DNA from: an uncultured Lachnobacterium sp.
GTDB taxonomy: Bacteria; Bacillota; Clostridia; Lachnospirales; Lachnospiraceae
Reading direction: 5' to 3'
Assembly (NCBI GenBank): GCA_900550545.1
Contig: URSS01000019.1
Location: 1-46,902 of the forward strand
DNA: 46,902 nucleotides
The notes beneath the pieces are model-generated. The model worked only from the letters and a program-made list of their open reading frames with translations. It ran no database searches and was not told where the DNA came from. A program made the translations under genes and the position numbers. Shown here in pieces: positions 25,427 through 32,542 of this stretch (position 1 is the stretch's first letter; each line of letters opens with the position of its first letter).

Positions 25427-26125
25427 TTATGCCTCTGTACTGTTTGTAGCATCTGTCGTATCTGTCGTGCTTGTCTGTTTCGATTTGTAATACTCCTCGA
25501 ATTTCTTGTTTGCCGCATCTAATGTCTTCTGGCAAATATCTGGCAGCTTCTGTCCCCAGGCACCTGTTGCCTGCTGGAAGCCCTTCTGCATAGCAGCCTG
25601 CATCTTTTTCATTTTTTCTACATCGTCACCTGCTAAAGCGCTGGCGAAGTCGAATAAACGCTCAGATGTCTGTTTCACACCGTAATATCCGTCTTCCGAA
25701 ATATCTTTCTGGGCCTGTGCCTTTGTCTGGGCATCTACCGTATAATTTCCTTTTGCAAGGAACTTCCACATACTGTCATCGGAAGTTGCAAACGTTGTTG
25801 CCTGCTGTCCCATCATCTGCTTTACGATGTTGGTCAACTGCTGCTGTCTGGACTCCTGATCTGCTTTCAGCTGTTTTACCAGAGCGGCACGATCTTCTGC
25901 GCTCATTTTGTTGACAGAATAAGTTGCCTTGCCTGTATCCGAAGATTTGTCCGACTTGTCATAAACGACACCGCTTTCGTTCTTCTCTTCGGTCTTGCTG
26001 GCGGTATCTGCCTTCGCAGAAGCGTTTTTCTTGGAAGCAGATTCTGTCTTTGCAGAAGTGTCTGTCTTATAAGCTGTATAAACCTCTGCCTGTGCACTTG
26101 CCAAACCTGTTGCATTCACACTCAT
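25427..26125 (-). CDS. unrecognised protein under a sigma-28-type promoter
   Basis: A 232-residue protein with no signal peptide or membrane segment. Residues 1 to about 75 are low complexity, rich in Ala, Lys, Thr and Ser (KTDTSAKTESASKKNASAK), and look disordered. A charged coiled-coil-like part follows (MSAEDRAALVKQLKADQESR). The C-terminal part (about 125-210) looks folded, with DGYYGVKQTSERLFDFASAL and a WGQKLPDICQKTLDAAN helix; it vaguely recalls DUF5610-type proteins, but I am not sure. A Ser/Thr tail closes it. The start is ATG 26125, 8 nt after AAGGAGG; two earlier ATGs lie in or too near the ribosome site. The promoter suggests a flagellar or chemotaxis-linked role. Confidence 0.75.
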   Translation of the reverse strand: MSVNATGLASAQAEVYTAYKTDTSAKTESASKKNASAKADTASKTEEKNESGVVYDKSDKSSDTGKATYSVNKMSAEDRAALVKQLKADQESRQQQLTNIVKQMMGQQATTFATSDDSMWKFLAKGNYTVDAQTKAQAQKDISEDGYYGVKQTSERLFDFASALAGDDVEKMKKMQAAMQKGFQQATGAWGQKLPDICQKTLDAANKKFEEYYKSKQTSTTDTTDATNSTEA

Positions 26126-26201
26126 ACTCATATCCTCCTTGAACATGTACGCCGGATCAACTCCTTTTGTTTCCGGACCTTTGACTACGTTTCTATTATC
26201 A

Positions 26202-26229
26202 ATATCGGCTACTGTACCTGATTTGTTTA
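26202..26229 (-). promoter_or_regulatory. sigma-28 (SigD/FliA) promoter
   Basis: On the minus strand TAAA (26229-26226), 16 nt, GCCGATAT (26209-26202). This matches the known Bacillus SigD consensus TAAA-N14-16-GCCGATAT at every position. It lies 77 bp before the start codon of the downstream gene, in an otherwise gene-free gap, and reads in the right direction. Confidence 0.8.
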
Positions 26230-26245
26230 TAGTAAGTGCAACAAA

Positions 26246-27460
26246 TTATAAAGCTTTGATTCTATCTAAAGCTTTAACGGTATTCTCATAGTTACCGAAT
26301 GCAGTCAGTCTGAAGTATCCCTCACCGCTTGGTCCGAATCCGGATCCCGGTGTACCTACAACGTTGGCTTTTTCTAAGAGATAATCAAAGAACTCCCAGG
26401 AAGTCATCTTGTCCGGTGTCTTTAACCAGATGTATGGTGCATTCACACCACCAAATACGGTATATCCGGCGTCCTTAAGACCTTCCTTGATTGTCTTTGC
26501 ATTCTTCATATAATATGCAACCTGCTCCTTCAGCTGTGCTTTTCCGGCATCGGAATATACAGCTTCGCCTGCACGCTGAACGATGTATGGAGCACCATTG
26601 AACTTGGTTCCGTGACGTCTTGCCCACATTGCATTTAAAGACACATCACCACACTTAAGTTCCTTTGGAACTACAGTAAATCCAAGACGAACACCTGTAA
26701 ATCCAGCATTCTTTGAAAAACTTCTCAGCTCAATGGCACATGTTTTTGCACCTTTACACTCGTAGATGGTATGTGCAACATTGTCCTCGCTGATGTATGC
26801 TTCGTATGCGGCATCATAAATGATAACTGCCCCATTCTTGTTTGCATAATCTACCCATTGCTGTAACTGATCCTTTGTCAGAGTTGTTCCGGTCGGGTTG
26901 TTTGGAAGACATAAATAAATGATGTCCGGTGTCTCCTTTGGAAATTCCGGTACAAAATTGTTTGCAGCGGTACATGGCATATAAATTACATCGCTCCATG
27001 TCTCTGTTGCCTTATCATAAGTACCTGTTCTTCCTGCCATAACATTGGAATCTACATATACCGGATAAACAGGATCGCATACTGCGATACGGTTATTCTG
27101 TGCAAAAATCTCCTGAATATTTGCGGAATCACTCTTTGCTCCGTCGGATACGAAAATTTCATCCTCAGAGATGTCACATCCCTTTGCTTTGTAATCATTA
27201 TCTACGATTGCTTTTCTTAAAAATGCGTATCCAAGATCCGGTGCATAACCATGGAATGTCTCTGCATGGCCCATCTCATCAACTGCTTTGTGCATGGCCT
27301 CGATGATTGCCGGTGCAATTGGCTGTGTAACATCACCGATACCAAGACGGATGATCTCTTTGTCCGGGTTTGCCTCCTGATATGCATTTACCTTCTTTCC
27401 GATGGTACTGAACAGATAGCTGCCTGGCAGCTTCTGATAGTTCTCATTTACATGAAACAT
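26246..27460 (-). CDS. dapL: LL-diaminopimelate aminotransferase
   Basis: A 404-residue PLP enzyme that converts tetrahydrodipicolinate to LL-diaminopimelate in one step, bypassing the acyl intermediates of lysine and peptidoglycan precursor synthesis. The DapL opening MFHVNENYQKLPGSYLFSTI is diagnostic, as are RLGIGDVTQPIAPAI, HGYAPDLGYAFLRKAI, DPVYPVYVDSNVMAG, LPNNPTGT and the PLP lysine Lys250 in RSFSKNAGFTGVR. Complete, with AGAGAGG as ribosome site. It stands alone with a probable promoter upstream. The DapL route is typical of Clostridia, plants and Chlamydiae. Confidence 0.97.
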   Translation of the reverse strand: MFHVNENYQKLPGSYLFSTIGKKVNAYQEANPDKEIIRLGIGDVTQPIAPAIIEAMHKAVDEMGHAETFHGYAPDLGYAFLRKAIVDNDYKAKGCDISEDEIFVSDGAKSDSANIQEIFAQNNRIAVCDPVYPVYVDSNVMAGRTGTYDKATETWSDVIYMPCTAANNFVPEFPKETPDIIYLCLPNNPTGTTLTKDQLQQWVDYANKNGAVIIYDAAYEAYISEDNVAHTIYECKGAKTCAIELRSFSKNAGFTGVRLGFTVVPKELKCGDVSLNAMWARRHGTKFNGAPYIVQRAGEAVYSDAGKAQLKEQVAYYMKNAKTIKEGLKDAGYTVFGGVNAPYIWLKTPDKMTSWEFFDYLLEKANVVGTPGSGFGPSGEGYFRLTAFGNYENTVKALDRIKAL

Positions 27461-27505
27461 TTTTGTTCCTCTCTTTCTATTGCTTTCCTTTAATAATTTT
27501 TACCC

Positions 27506-27534
27506 ACTCTGTTGATTAAGTTTAGCATTTTCAA
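27506..27534 (-). promoter_or_regulatory. possible dapL promoter
   Basis: The minus strand shows TTTACA, 17 nt, then TAAACT, about 50 to 75 bp before the dapL start. Both hexamers depart from consensus, and the call rests on spacing and position only. Confidence 0.35.
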
Positions 27535-27561
27535 CCGATGCTGTAAAGTGCTTTGACACTT

Positions 27562-27600
27562 GTCATAAGGAGGAACCCTTTAGGGAGGATGCCTTATGAC
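27562..27600. repeat. stem-loop with 9-bp perfect arms between dapL and the ANTAR gene
   Basis: GTCATAAGG (27562-27570) and CCTTATGAC (27592-27600) are perfect inverted repeats enclosing a second small stem CCC-TTTA-GGG. There is no T-run on the minus-strand exit, so it is a poor rho-independent terminator, although it lies between the ANTAR gene stop and the dapL promoter. It may be an RNA-level signal or a small extragenic repeat. Confidence 0.5.
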
Positions 27601-27630
27601 CTACGCAGATGTTCTGCAACAATCCGTAAT

Positions 27631-28194
27631 CTATCCCTCCTGCATCAGACTCAAAATCATCTGGGATACTTCCACAAGTTCCGTTCCATTATCCATACTT
27701 CGTTTCTGAATATAACGGTGTGCTTCTTCCTCCGAAAAACCGTTTCGATCCATCAAAAGTTCCTTGGCTTTCTGGATGACCTTCTGATCCTCCTCAGAAC
27801 GCAGCTTTGGCCTCTGCCGCATACGCTTCCGCCGCCGGCGGATTTCTCCCTCCATCATCTCCACCGTCTGCAACAGTTCGTGTACTTTCATTGGGAGAAC
27901 CAGGCTGACAATATTGCTGATTTCTCTCTCCTGTATCGAACTTGCCGATGCAATCAGAAGCATCTGAAACTCTGGCGGAAGATACTCATAAATCTCCGTA
28001 TACATCATATCAATAAAGCGACAACCACAGATCAAAATACCACTCTCTAAATTATTAATACTGTTCAGTGCCTGCGCTCCGGTCGTGCAGACTGCCTGCA
28101 CACTGTATCCGCTTTGTGACAATATTTTTTTTACATTCTGTGCCACTTCCTGTTTGGGAAATGCAATTACTATATTACTCACTGTGTCGATCAC
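27631..28194 (-). CDS. ANTAR-domain RNA-binding regulator with degenerate receiver
   Basis: A 187-residue protein. Residues 1 to about 115 have the strand-helix rhythm of a receiver domain (IVIAFPKQEVAQNVKKILSQSGY, LLIASASS), but the phospho-acceptor position reads ILIC at Cys56 in place of Asp and the N-terminal acidic pair is missing, so it should not be phosphorylated. A basic linker RRRRKRMRQRPK follows, then the C-terminal ANTAR helices (KVIQKAKELLMDRNGFSEEEAHRYIQKRSM), which bind paired hairpins in mRNA leaders and prevent termination. It follows glnA by 23 bp, the frequent clostridial arrangement, and probably controls nitrogen genes. Confidence 0.9.
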   Translation of the reverse strand: MIDTVSNIVIAFPKQEVAQNVKKILSQSGYSVQAVCTTGAQALNSINNLESGILICGCRFIDMMYTEIYEYLPPEFQMLLIASASSIQEREISNIVSLVLPMKVHELLQTVEMMEGEIRRRRKRMRQRPKLRSEEDQKVIQKAKELLMDRNGFSEEEAHRYIQKRSMDNGTELVEVSQMILSLMQEG

Positions 28195-28217
28195 CCGTAT
28201 CTTTAGAATAAAAGCTC

Positions 28218-29549
28218 TTATATCTTATACAGATATTCTTCGATTTCCCATGCGGTAACCTGTGTCCGGTACTGCATCCACTCCTCTTCTTTTGCCTCGA
28301 GATACTTGCCTGTAATATGTTTGCCCAACACTTCCTGAACAAAGGTATCTTTCTTTAACTCTTTGAGTGCAGCATACAGATCTGCCGGAATCGACTCGAT
28401 ACCACGGCTTTCTTTCTCCTCGTCACTGAGCTCGTATACATTCTCCGGTACTTCTGCCGGTGGCTCGATTTTGTTTTCGATGCCGTCTAATCCCGCAGCA
28501 AGACATACCGCAAGTGCAAGATATGGATTTGCTGCCGGATCCGGGCTTCTGAGTTCCACACGGGTTCCTTCGCCGCGGCTTGCCGGAATACGAATGAGAG
28601 GGCTGCGGTTCGTCGCAGACCATGCGATATAACAAGGTGCCTCATACCCCGGAACGAGTCTCTTGTAAGAATTTACAAGAGGATTCATGATTGCTGTGAC
28701 ACCTTTCATATGCTTCATAATTCCGCCGATGAAATAATATGCCTCTTTGCTCAATCCCAATTTCCCCTGCGCATCATCAAAAATATTGTGACCGTCTTTG
28801 GATAATGACATATTAATGTGCATACCGGAACCATTGATTCCGAATTTTGGCTTTGGCATAAAACTTGCAAACAATCCATGGCGCTTTGCGATAGTCTTTA
28901 CTGCAAGTTTAAAGGTCATAATGTTGTCCGCTGTCACCATAGCCTCATCATACTTAAAATCGATTTCATGCTGTGCCGGTGCCACTTCGTGATGGGAAGC
29001 CTCGATTTCAAATCCCATATCTTCAAGTGTCAGTACCATATCACGTCTTGCATTTTCTCCTAAGTCTACCGGTCCGAGATCAAAATAGCCTGCTTTTTCA
29101 TGTGTGATTGTCGTCGGCTGTCCGTTCTCATCCTGATGGAACAGGAAAAATTCACACTCCGGGCCAACATTGAATGTATATCCCATCTCAGCCGCTTTTG
29201 CAATCTGCTTCTTTAATATGTAACGTGGATCTCCCTCAAACGGTTTGCCATCTGCGCAGTGAACATCACAGATAATTCTTGCAACTTTTCCCTGCTGCGG
29301 TCTCCATGGAAAAATCGTAAACGTATCCAGATCTGGATACAGATACATATCTGATTCCTCGATGCGCACAAATCCCTCAATCGAAGATCCGTCAAACATG
29401 CACTTATTATCCAGCGCTTTTTTCAGCTGGCTGGATGTGATTGCTACATTTTTTAAAGTACCGAAAATATCTGTAAACTGAAGACGGATAAACTCAACAT
29501 CCTCTTCCTCTACCATACGGAAGATATCTTCCTTTGTATAATTGCTCAT
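28218..29549 (-). CDS. glnA: glutamine synthetase, type I
   Basis: A 443-residue ATP-dependent enzyme joining glutamate and ammonia. The N-terminal beta-grasp domain (FIRLQFTDIFGTLKNVAI) is followed by MFDGSSIEGFVRI, the metal and ATP regions GPECEFFLF, EVAPAQHEIDFKYD and GINGSGMHINMSLSK, the glutamate-binding NPLVNSYKRLVPGYEAP, and VELRSPDPAANPYLA. The adenylylation Tyr loop and the 25-residue insertion of GSI-beta are absent, which fits the GSI-alpha form of Firmicutes. I choose the ATG at 29549 (MSNYTKEDIFRMV) behind AAAGGAG, not the upstream frame opening. It lies between hisA and the ANTAR gene. Confidence 0.97.
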   Translation of the reverse strand: MSNYTKEDIFRMVEEEDVEFIRLQFTDIFGTLKNVAITSSQLKKALDNKCMFDGSSIEGFVRIEESDMYLYPDLDTFTIFPWRPQQGKVARIICDVHCADGKPFEGDPRYILKKQIAKAAEMGYTFNVGPECEFFLFHQDENGQPTTITHEKAGYFDLGPVDLGENARRDMVLTLEDMGFEIEASHHEVAPAQHEIDFKYDEAMVTADNIMTFKLAVKTIAKRHGLFASFMPKPKFGINGSGMHINMSLSKDGHNIFDDAQGKLGLSKEAYYFIGGIMKHMKGVTAIMNPLVNSYKRLVPGYEAPCYIAWSATNRSPLIRIPASRGEGTRVELRSPDPAANPYLALAVCLAAGLDGIENKIEPPAEVPENVYELSDEEKESRGIESIPADLYAALKELKKDTFVQEVLGKHITGKYLEAKEEEWMQYRTQVTAWEIEEYLYKI

Positions 29550-29579
29550 GATTATTCTCCTTTCATTGAACCTTATCAT

Positions 29580-30386
29580 CTACAGATTTTTATTTAAATT
29601 CGAAATTTCCTGTAATACTTTCTGGTATGGCATCGTACCTCCGAAAATGTCCAGTGCACTTCCGATCGTAACATTTAAATGATTGCTTCCAAGCTCTGCC
29701 AGTTCCTTTAAATCTTCAAAACTGTGCACTCCACCGGCATATGTAATCGGAATTTTACCCCAGTCACCCAGAAGTTTTACCAGAGGCTTCTCGATTCCAT
29801 TTGCTTTTCCTTCCACATCTACTGCATGCACTAAAAATTCCACACAATATCCGGATAATTCATCCAAAAGCTCCGGCGTCACCATCTCATCGGTATATTT
29901 CTGCCAGCGGTCAGTTACAATATAATATCCGCTGTCCTTCCCCGGCTCACTGCGGTAACGGCAGGAAAGATCCAAAACCAGATGCTCCTTACCAACGGCT
30001 TTCTTTATTTTATTAAGATTTTCATAATTGACACAGCCGTCTTTAAATACGTAGGAAGTAACAATGACTGCCTGTGCGCCTGCTTCAATAAATTCCGGGG
30101 CATTGTCTGCGTGGATGCCGCCGCCTACCTGAAGACCTCCCGGGTATGCATGAAGTGCTTTCATCGCCTGCGCCTTCGTCGCTTCATAAAATTCGCTCTG
30201 CTGCGGATTCAGTAAAATAATATGTCCCCCCCGGATGTTCTGGCTCTGATAGAGTCTTGCATAAAATCCGGCATCCTGCTCCGAAACAAAATTTTCTGTT
30301 GCGAAATCACCCTGGTCTTTTAAGGAACTGCCAACAATCTGTTTGACTTTTCCATTGTGAATGTCAATACATGGTCGAAACTCCAT
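29580..30386 (-). CDS. hisA: HisA, eukaryotic-type ProFAR isomerase
   Basis: A 268-residue TIM-barrel enzyme of histidine synthesis that isomerises ProFAR to PRFAR. The text FRPCIDIHNGKVKQIVGSSL, YQSQNIRGGHIILLNP, LQVGGGIHADNAPEFIEAGA, LVLDLSCRYR and VHAVDVEGKANGIE follows the long 'eukaryotic-type' HisA of fungi and plants, not the shorter bacterial HisA; both catalytic Asp positions and the two phosphate-binding Gly-rich turns (VGGGI, YAGGV) are visible. The frame is open to 30479, but ATG 30386 has AGAAGGAG as ribosome site and matches the family start. No other his gene is nearby; it leads into glnA with a 30-bp gap. Confidence 0.92.
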   Translation of the reverse strand: MEFRPCIDIHNGKVKQIVGSSLKDQGDFATENFVSEQDAGFYARLYQSQNIRGGHIILLNPQQSEFYEATKAQAMKALHAYPGGLQVGGGIHADNAPEFIEAGAQAVIVTSYVFKDGCVNYENLNKIKKAVGKEHLVLDLSCRYRSEPGKDSGYYIVTDRWQKYTDEMVTPELLDELSGYCVEFLVHAVDVEGKANGIEKPLVKLLGDWGKIPITYAGGVHSFEDLKELAELGSNHLNVTIGSALDIFGGTMPYQKVLQEISNLNKNL

Positions 30387-30407
30387 TATTTTTCTCCTTC
30401 TATTACA

Positions 30408-30560
30408 CATCAGCCCATTTAAAGTCGCCTTCGGCGGGGGCTGACGCCACATATCAAGTTTTCTTCGCAAACTTGACACATTTTGAACATCAGCCCATTT
30501 AGAGTCGCCTTCGGCGGGGGCTGACGCTACATGTCAAGTTAACTTCGTAAACTTGACACA
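30408..30560 (-). repeat. two tandem copies of a two-hairpin repeat in the hisA leader
   Basis: Two copies about 73 nt long begin at 30408 and 30488 (period 80). Each has two hairpins on either strand: CAGCCC...GGGCTG with an inner CGCC-TTCG-GGCG stem, and TCAAGTT...AACTTGA. The copies differ at a few positions, several in loops. Read on the minus strand, they lie in the RNA leader immediately ahead of the hisA ribosome site. A third, partial copy lies at the right edge of the window in the leader of another gene. Confidence 0.85.
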
Positions 30561-30637
30561 TTTATTAAAAAGGGGCATAGAAAGTCCTGAGTGTGGCTCC
30601 CTTGCCCTGCATTAAAAAATATCCATATGTAATTAAA

Positions 30638-30666
30638 ATGATAACACATATTTGGGGATTTGTGAA
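30638..30666 (-). promoter_or_regulatory. sigma-A promoter of hisA-glnA
   Basis: On the minus strand TTCACA (30666-30661), 17 nt, TATCAT (30643-30638); each hexamer has five of six consensus bases. It lies about 250 bp before the hisA start, so the leader RNA would contain both hairpin repeats. Confidence 0.6.
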
Positions 30667-30692
30667 TGAAAGATTTTCCTATTTTTATGATT

Positions 30693-30897
30693 AAAGGGTC
30701 AAAAGGTATCATCGATGCATGCTTGCATGCAATTCGATGTATACCTTAGTGACCCGCACTACACCGAGAAAGTAGCAATTTACTGCTGAAACGCAGAAAA
30801 TTAGCGGATTTCGAGGTGGAGTCAGATTACGGGAATGCGTAGCATGTAGTAATCTGATTAATCATAAATGAGGGGCAAAATACCTTTTGACCCTCAT
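30693..30897. repeat. 205-bp structured element with inverted-repeat ends (MITE-like)
   Basis: The ends are inverted repeats: AGGGTCAAAAGGTAT near 30695 and ATACCTTTTGACCCT near 30896. The left end can also pair locally with ATACCTTAGTGACCC at 30741-30755, forming a long hairpin around GCATGC-TT-GCATGC. A further hairpin TCAGATTAC...GTAATCTGA lies at about 30822-30858. No ORF is inside. It lies between the divergent hisA and guaB promoters. It may be a non-autonomous mobile repeat or a folded RNA; no target duplication is evident. Confidence 0.6.
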
Positions 30898-30958
30898 ATC
30901 ATTTTTATTTATAAGAAAACGACCGCTATTTTATAAGAAATAATGCACTTTACATCCC

Positions 30959-30987
30959 TTGACACCATTTCGTTATTTTGCTAATGT
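30959..30987 (+). promoter_or_regulatory. sigma-A promoter of guaB
   Basis: TTGACA (30959-30964), 17 nt, TAATGT (30982-30987) with a TG just upstream of the -10 hexamer. The -35 is perfect. It lies about 50 bp before the guaB start codon, so the upstream 205-bp element is outside the guaB transcript. Confidence 0.75.
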
Positions 30988-31039
30988 TAATACAATTATT
31001 CATTAATTACATAAAAGAAGAAAGCGAGGAAATTAGGAA

Positions 31040-32497
31040 ATGGGTACTATTATCGGCGAAGGAATTACATTTGATGACGTTCTTCTGGTACCTCAGTATT
31101 CTGAGGTTACACCAAACATGATCAATTTAAAGACACATCTTACCAAGAAAATCGTCTTAAACATTCCTATGATGAGTGCAGCAATGGATACTGTCACAGA
31201 ATCCAAGATGGCAATTGCAATGGCAAGACAGGGTGGTATCGGTATCATCCACAAAAATATGTCAATTGAGGCACAGGCGGACGAGGTCGATAAGGTAAAG
31301 CGTTCTGAGAACGGTGTTATTACAGACCCGTTTTTCTTATCCCCGGATCATACACTTGCAGATGCTGACAATCTGATGGCAAAATTCCGTATTTCCGGTG
31401 TCCCGATCACAAAGGACGGCCGTCTTGTCGGAATCATCACCAACCGTGATTTAAAATTCGAAACAGACTTCAGCAAAAAGATCAGCGAGTCCATGACTTC
31501 TGAGAATCTGATCACTGCTCCGGAAGGAATTACTCTTGAAGAAGCCAAGAAAATTCTTGCAAAAGCAAGAAAAGAAAAGCTCCCGATCGTTGACAAAGAT
31601 TTCAACCTCAAGGGACTGATCACCATCAAAGATATTGAGAAGCAGATCAAATATCCACAGTCAGCAAAAGATGAGCAGGGACGTCTTCTCTGTGGTGCCG
31701 GTGTCGGTATCACAGGCAACATGATGGAACGTGTCGATGCACTGGTCAATGCACATGTTGATGTCATCGTTGTCGACTCTGCACACGGACATTCTAAAAA
31801 TATCCTTGAAGCAGTCAAGAAGATCAAGGCAAAATATCCTGATTTACAGGTTATTGCCGGAAACATTGCTACCGGTGCTGCTGCCAAAGCACTGATCGAG
31901 GCTGGTGCTGACGCTGTCAAAGTCGGTATCGGACCTGGTTCTATCTGTACGACACGTATCGTTGCAGGTATCGGTGTTCCACAGATTTCTGCAATCATGG
32001 ACTGCTATGCTGTTGCCAAAGAATACGGCATCCCGGTCATCGCAGACGGTGGTATCAAGTACTCCGGTGATATGACAAAGGCATTGGCTGCAGGTGCTAA
32101 CGTATGTATGATGGGATCTATGTTCGCAGGTTGTGACGAAGCTCCTGGTACATTCGAGTTGTTCCAGGGAAGAAAATACAAAGTATACCGTGGTATGGGA
32201 TCTATTGCAGCCATGGAAAACGGAAGCAAGGACCGTTACTTCCAGGAAGGTGCAAAGAAGCTGGTTCCAGAAGGTGTCGAAGGACGTGTTGCTTACAAGG
32301 GAACACTTGAAGATACTGTATTCCAGCTGATCGGCGGTATCCGTTCCGGTATGGGTTACTGCGGATGTCCTGACATCGAGACCTTGAAAGAAAACGGAAA
32401 GTTTGTTAAGATTACAGCAGCATCTCTTCGTGAGAGTCATCCACACGATATTCACATCACGAAAGAAGCTCCAAACTACAGTTCCGATGATAACTAA
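31040..32497 (+). CDS. guaB: IMP dehydrogenase
   Basis: A 485-residue TIM-barrel enzyme that oxidises IMP to XMP, the committed step of GMP synthesis. It opens GEGITFDDVLLVPQYSEVTP. The two CBS domains lie at about 95-205 (LMAKFRISGVPITKDGRLVGIITNRDL and a second KEKLPIVDKDFNLKGLITIKDI). The catalytic cysteine is in GIGPGSICTTRIVAG near residue 300, and the flap has the expected Gly-Met-Gly-Ser text (YRGMGSIAAM). Complete. It is one of only two plus-strand genes here, with its own promoter; no terminator separates it from the following gene 45 bp downstream. Confidence 0.98.
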   Translation: MGTIIGEGITFDDVLLVPQYSEVTPNMINLKTHLTKKIVLNIPMMSAAMDTVTESKMAIAMARQGGIGIIHKNMSIEAQADEVDKVKRSENGVITDPFFLSPDHTLADADNLMAKFRISGVPITKDGRLVGIITNRDLKFETDFSKKISESMTSENLITAPEGITLEEAKKILAKARKEKLPIVDKDFNLKGLITIKDIEKQIKYPQSAKDEQGRLLCGAGVGITGNMMERVDALVNAHVDVIVVDSAHGHSKNILEAVKKIKAKYPDLQVIAGNIATGAAAKALIEAGADAVKVGIGPGSICTTRIVAGIGVPQISAIMDCYAVAKEYGIPVIADGGIKYSGDMTKALAAGANVCMMGSMFAGCDEAPGTFELFQGRKYKVYRGMGSIAAMENGSKDRYFQEGAKKLVPEGVEGRVAYKGTLEDTVFQLIGGIRSGMGYCGCPDIETLKENGKFVKITAASLRESHPHDIHITKEAPNYSSDDN

Positions 32498-32542
32498 ATT
32501 GATTCTGTAGAAATTTATAGAAAATATATGAGGTGAATTTTA

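Noticed and set aside
30408..30560. CRISPR array
   Set aside because: Only two units, each itself made of hairpins, with no spacers of even length between short identical repeats and no cas gene.
30693..30897. Purine riboswitch controlling guaB
   Set aside because: The guaB promoter lies downstream of the element, and the conserved purine-aptamer core is not seen.
31348..31998. 216-residue open frame antisense to guaB
   Set aside because: Mirror image of a conserved IMP dehydrogenase; Ser/Ala/Ile-rich text with no independent signals.
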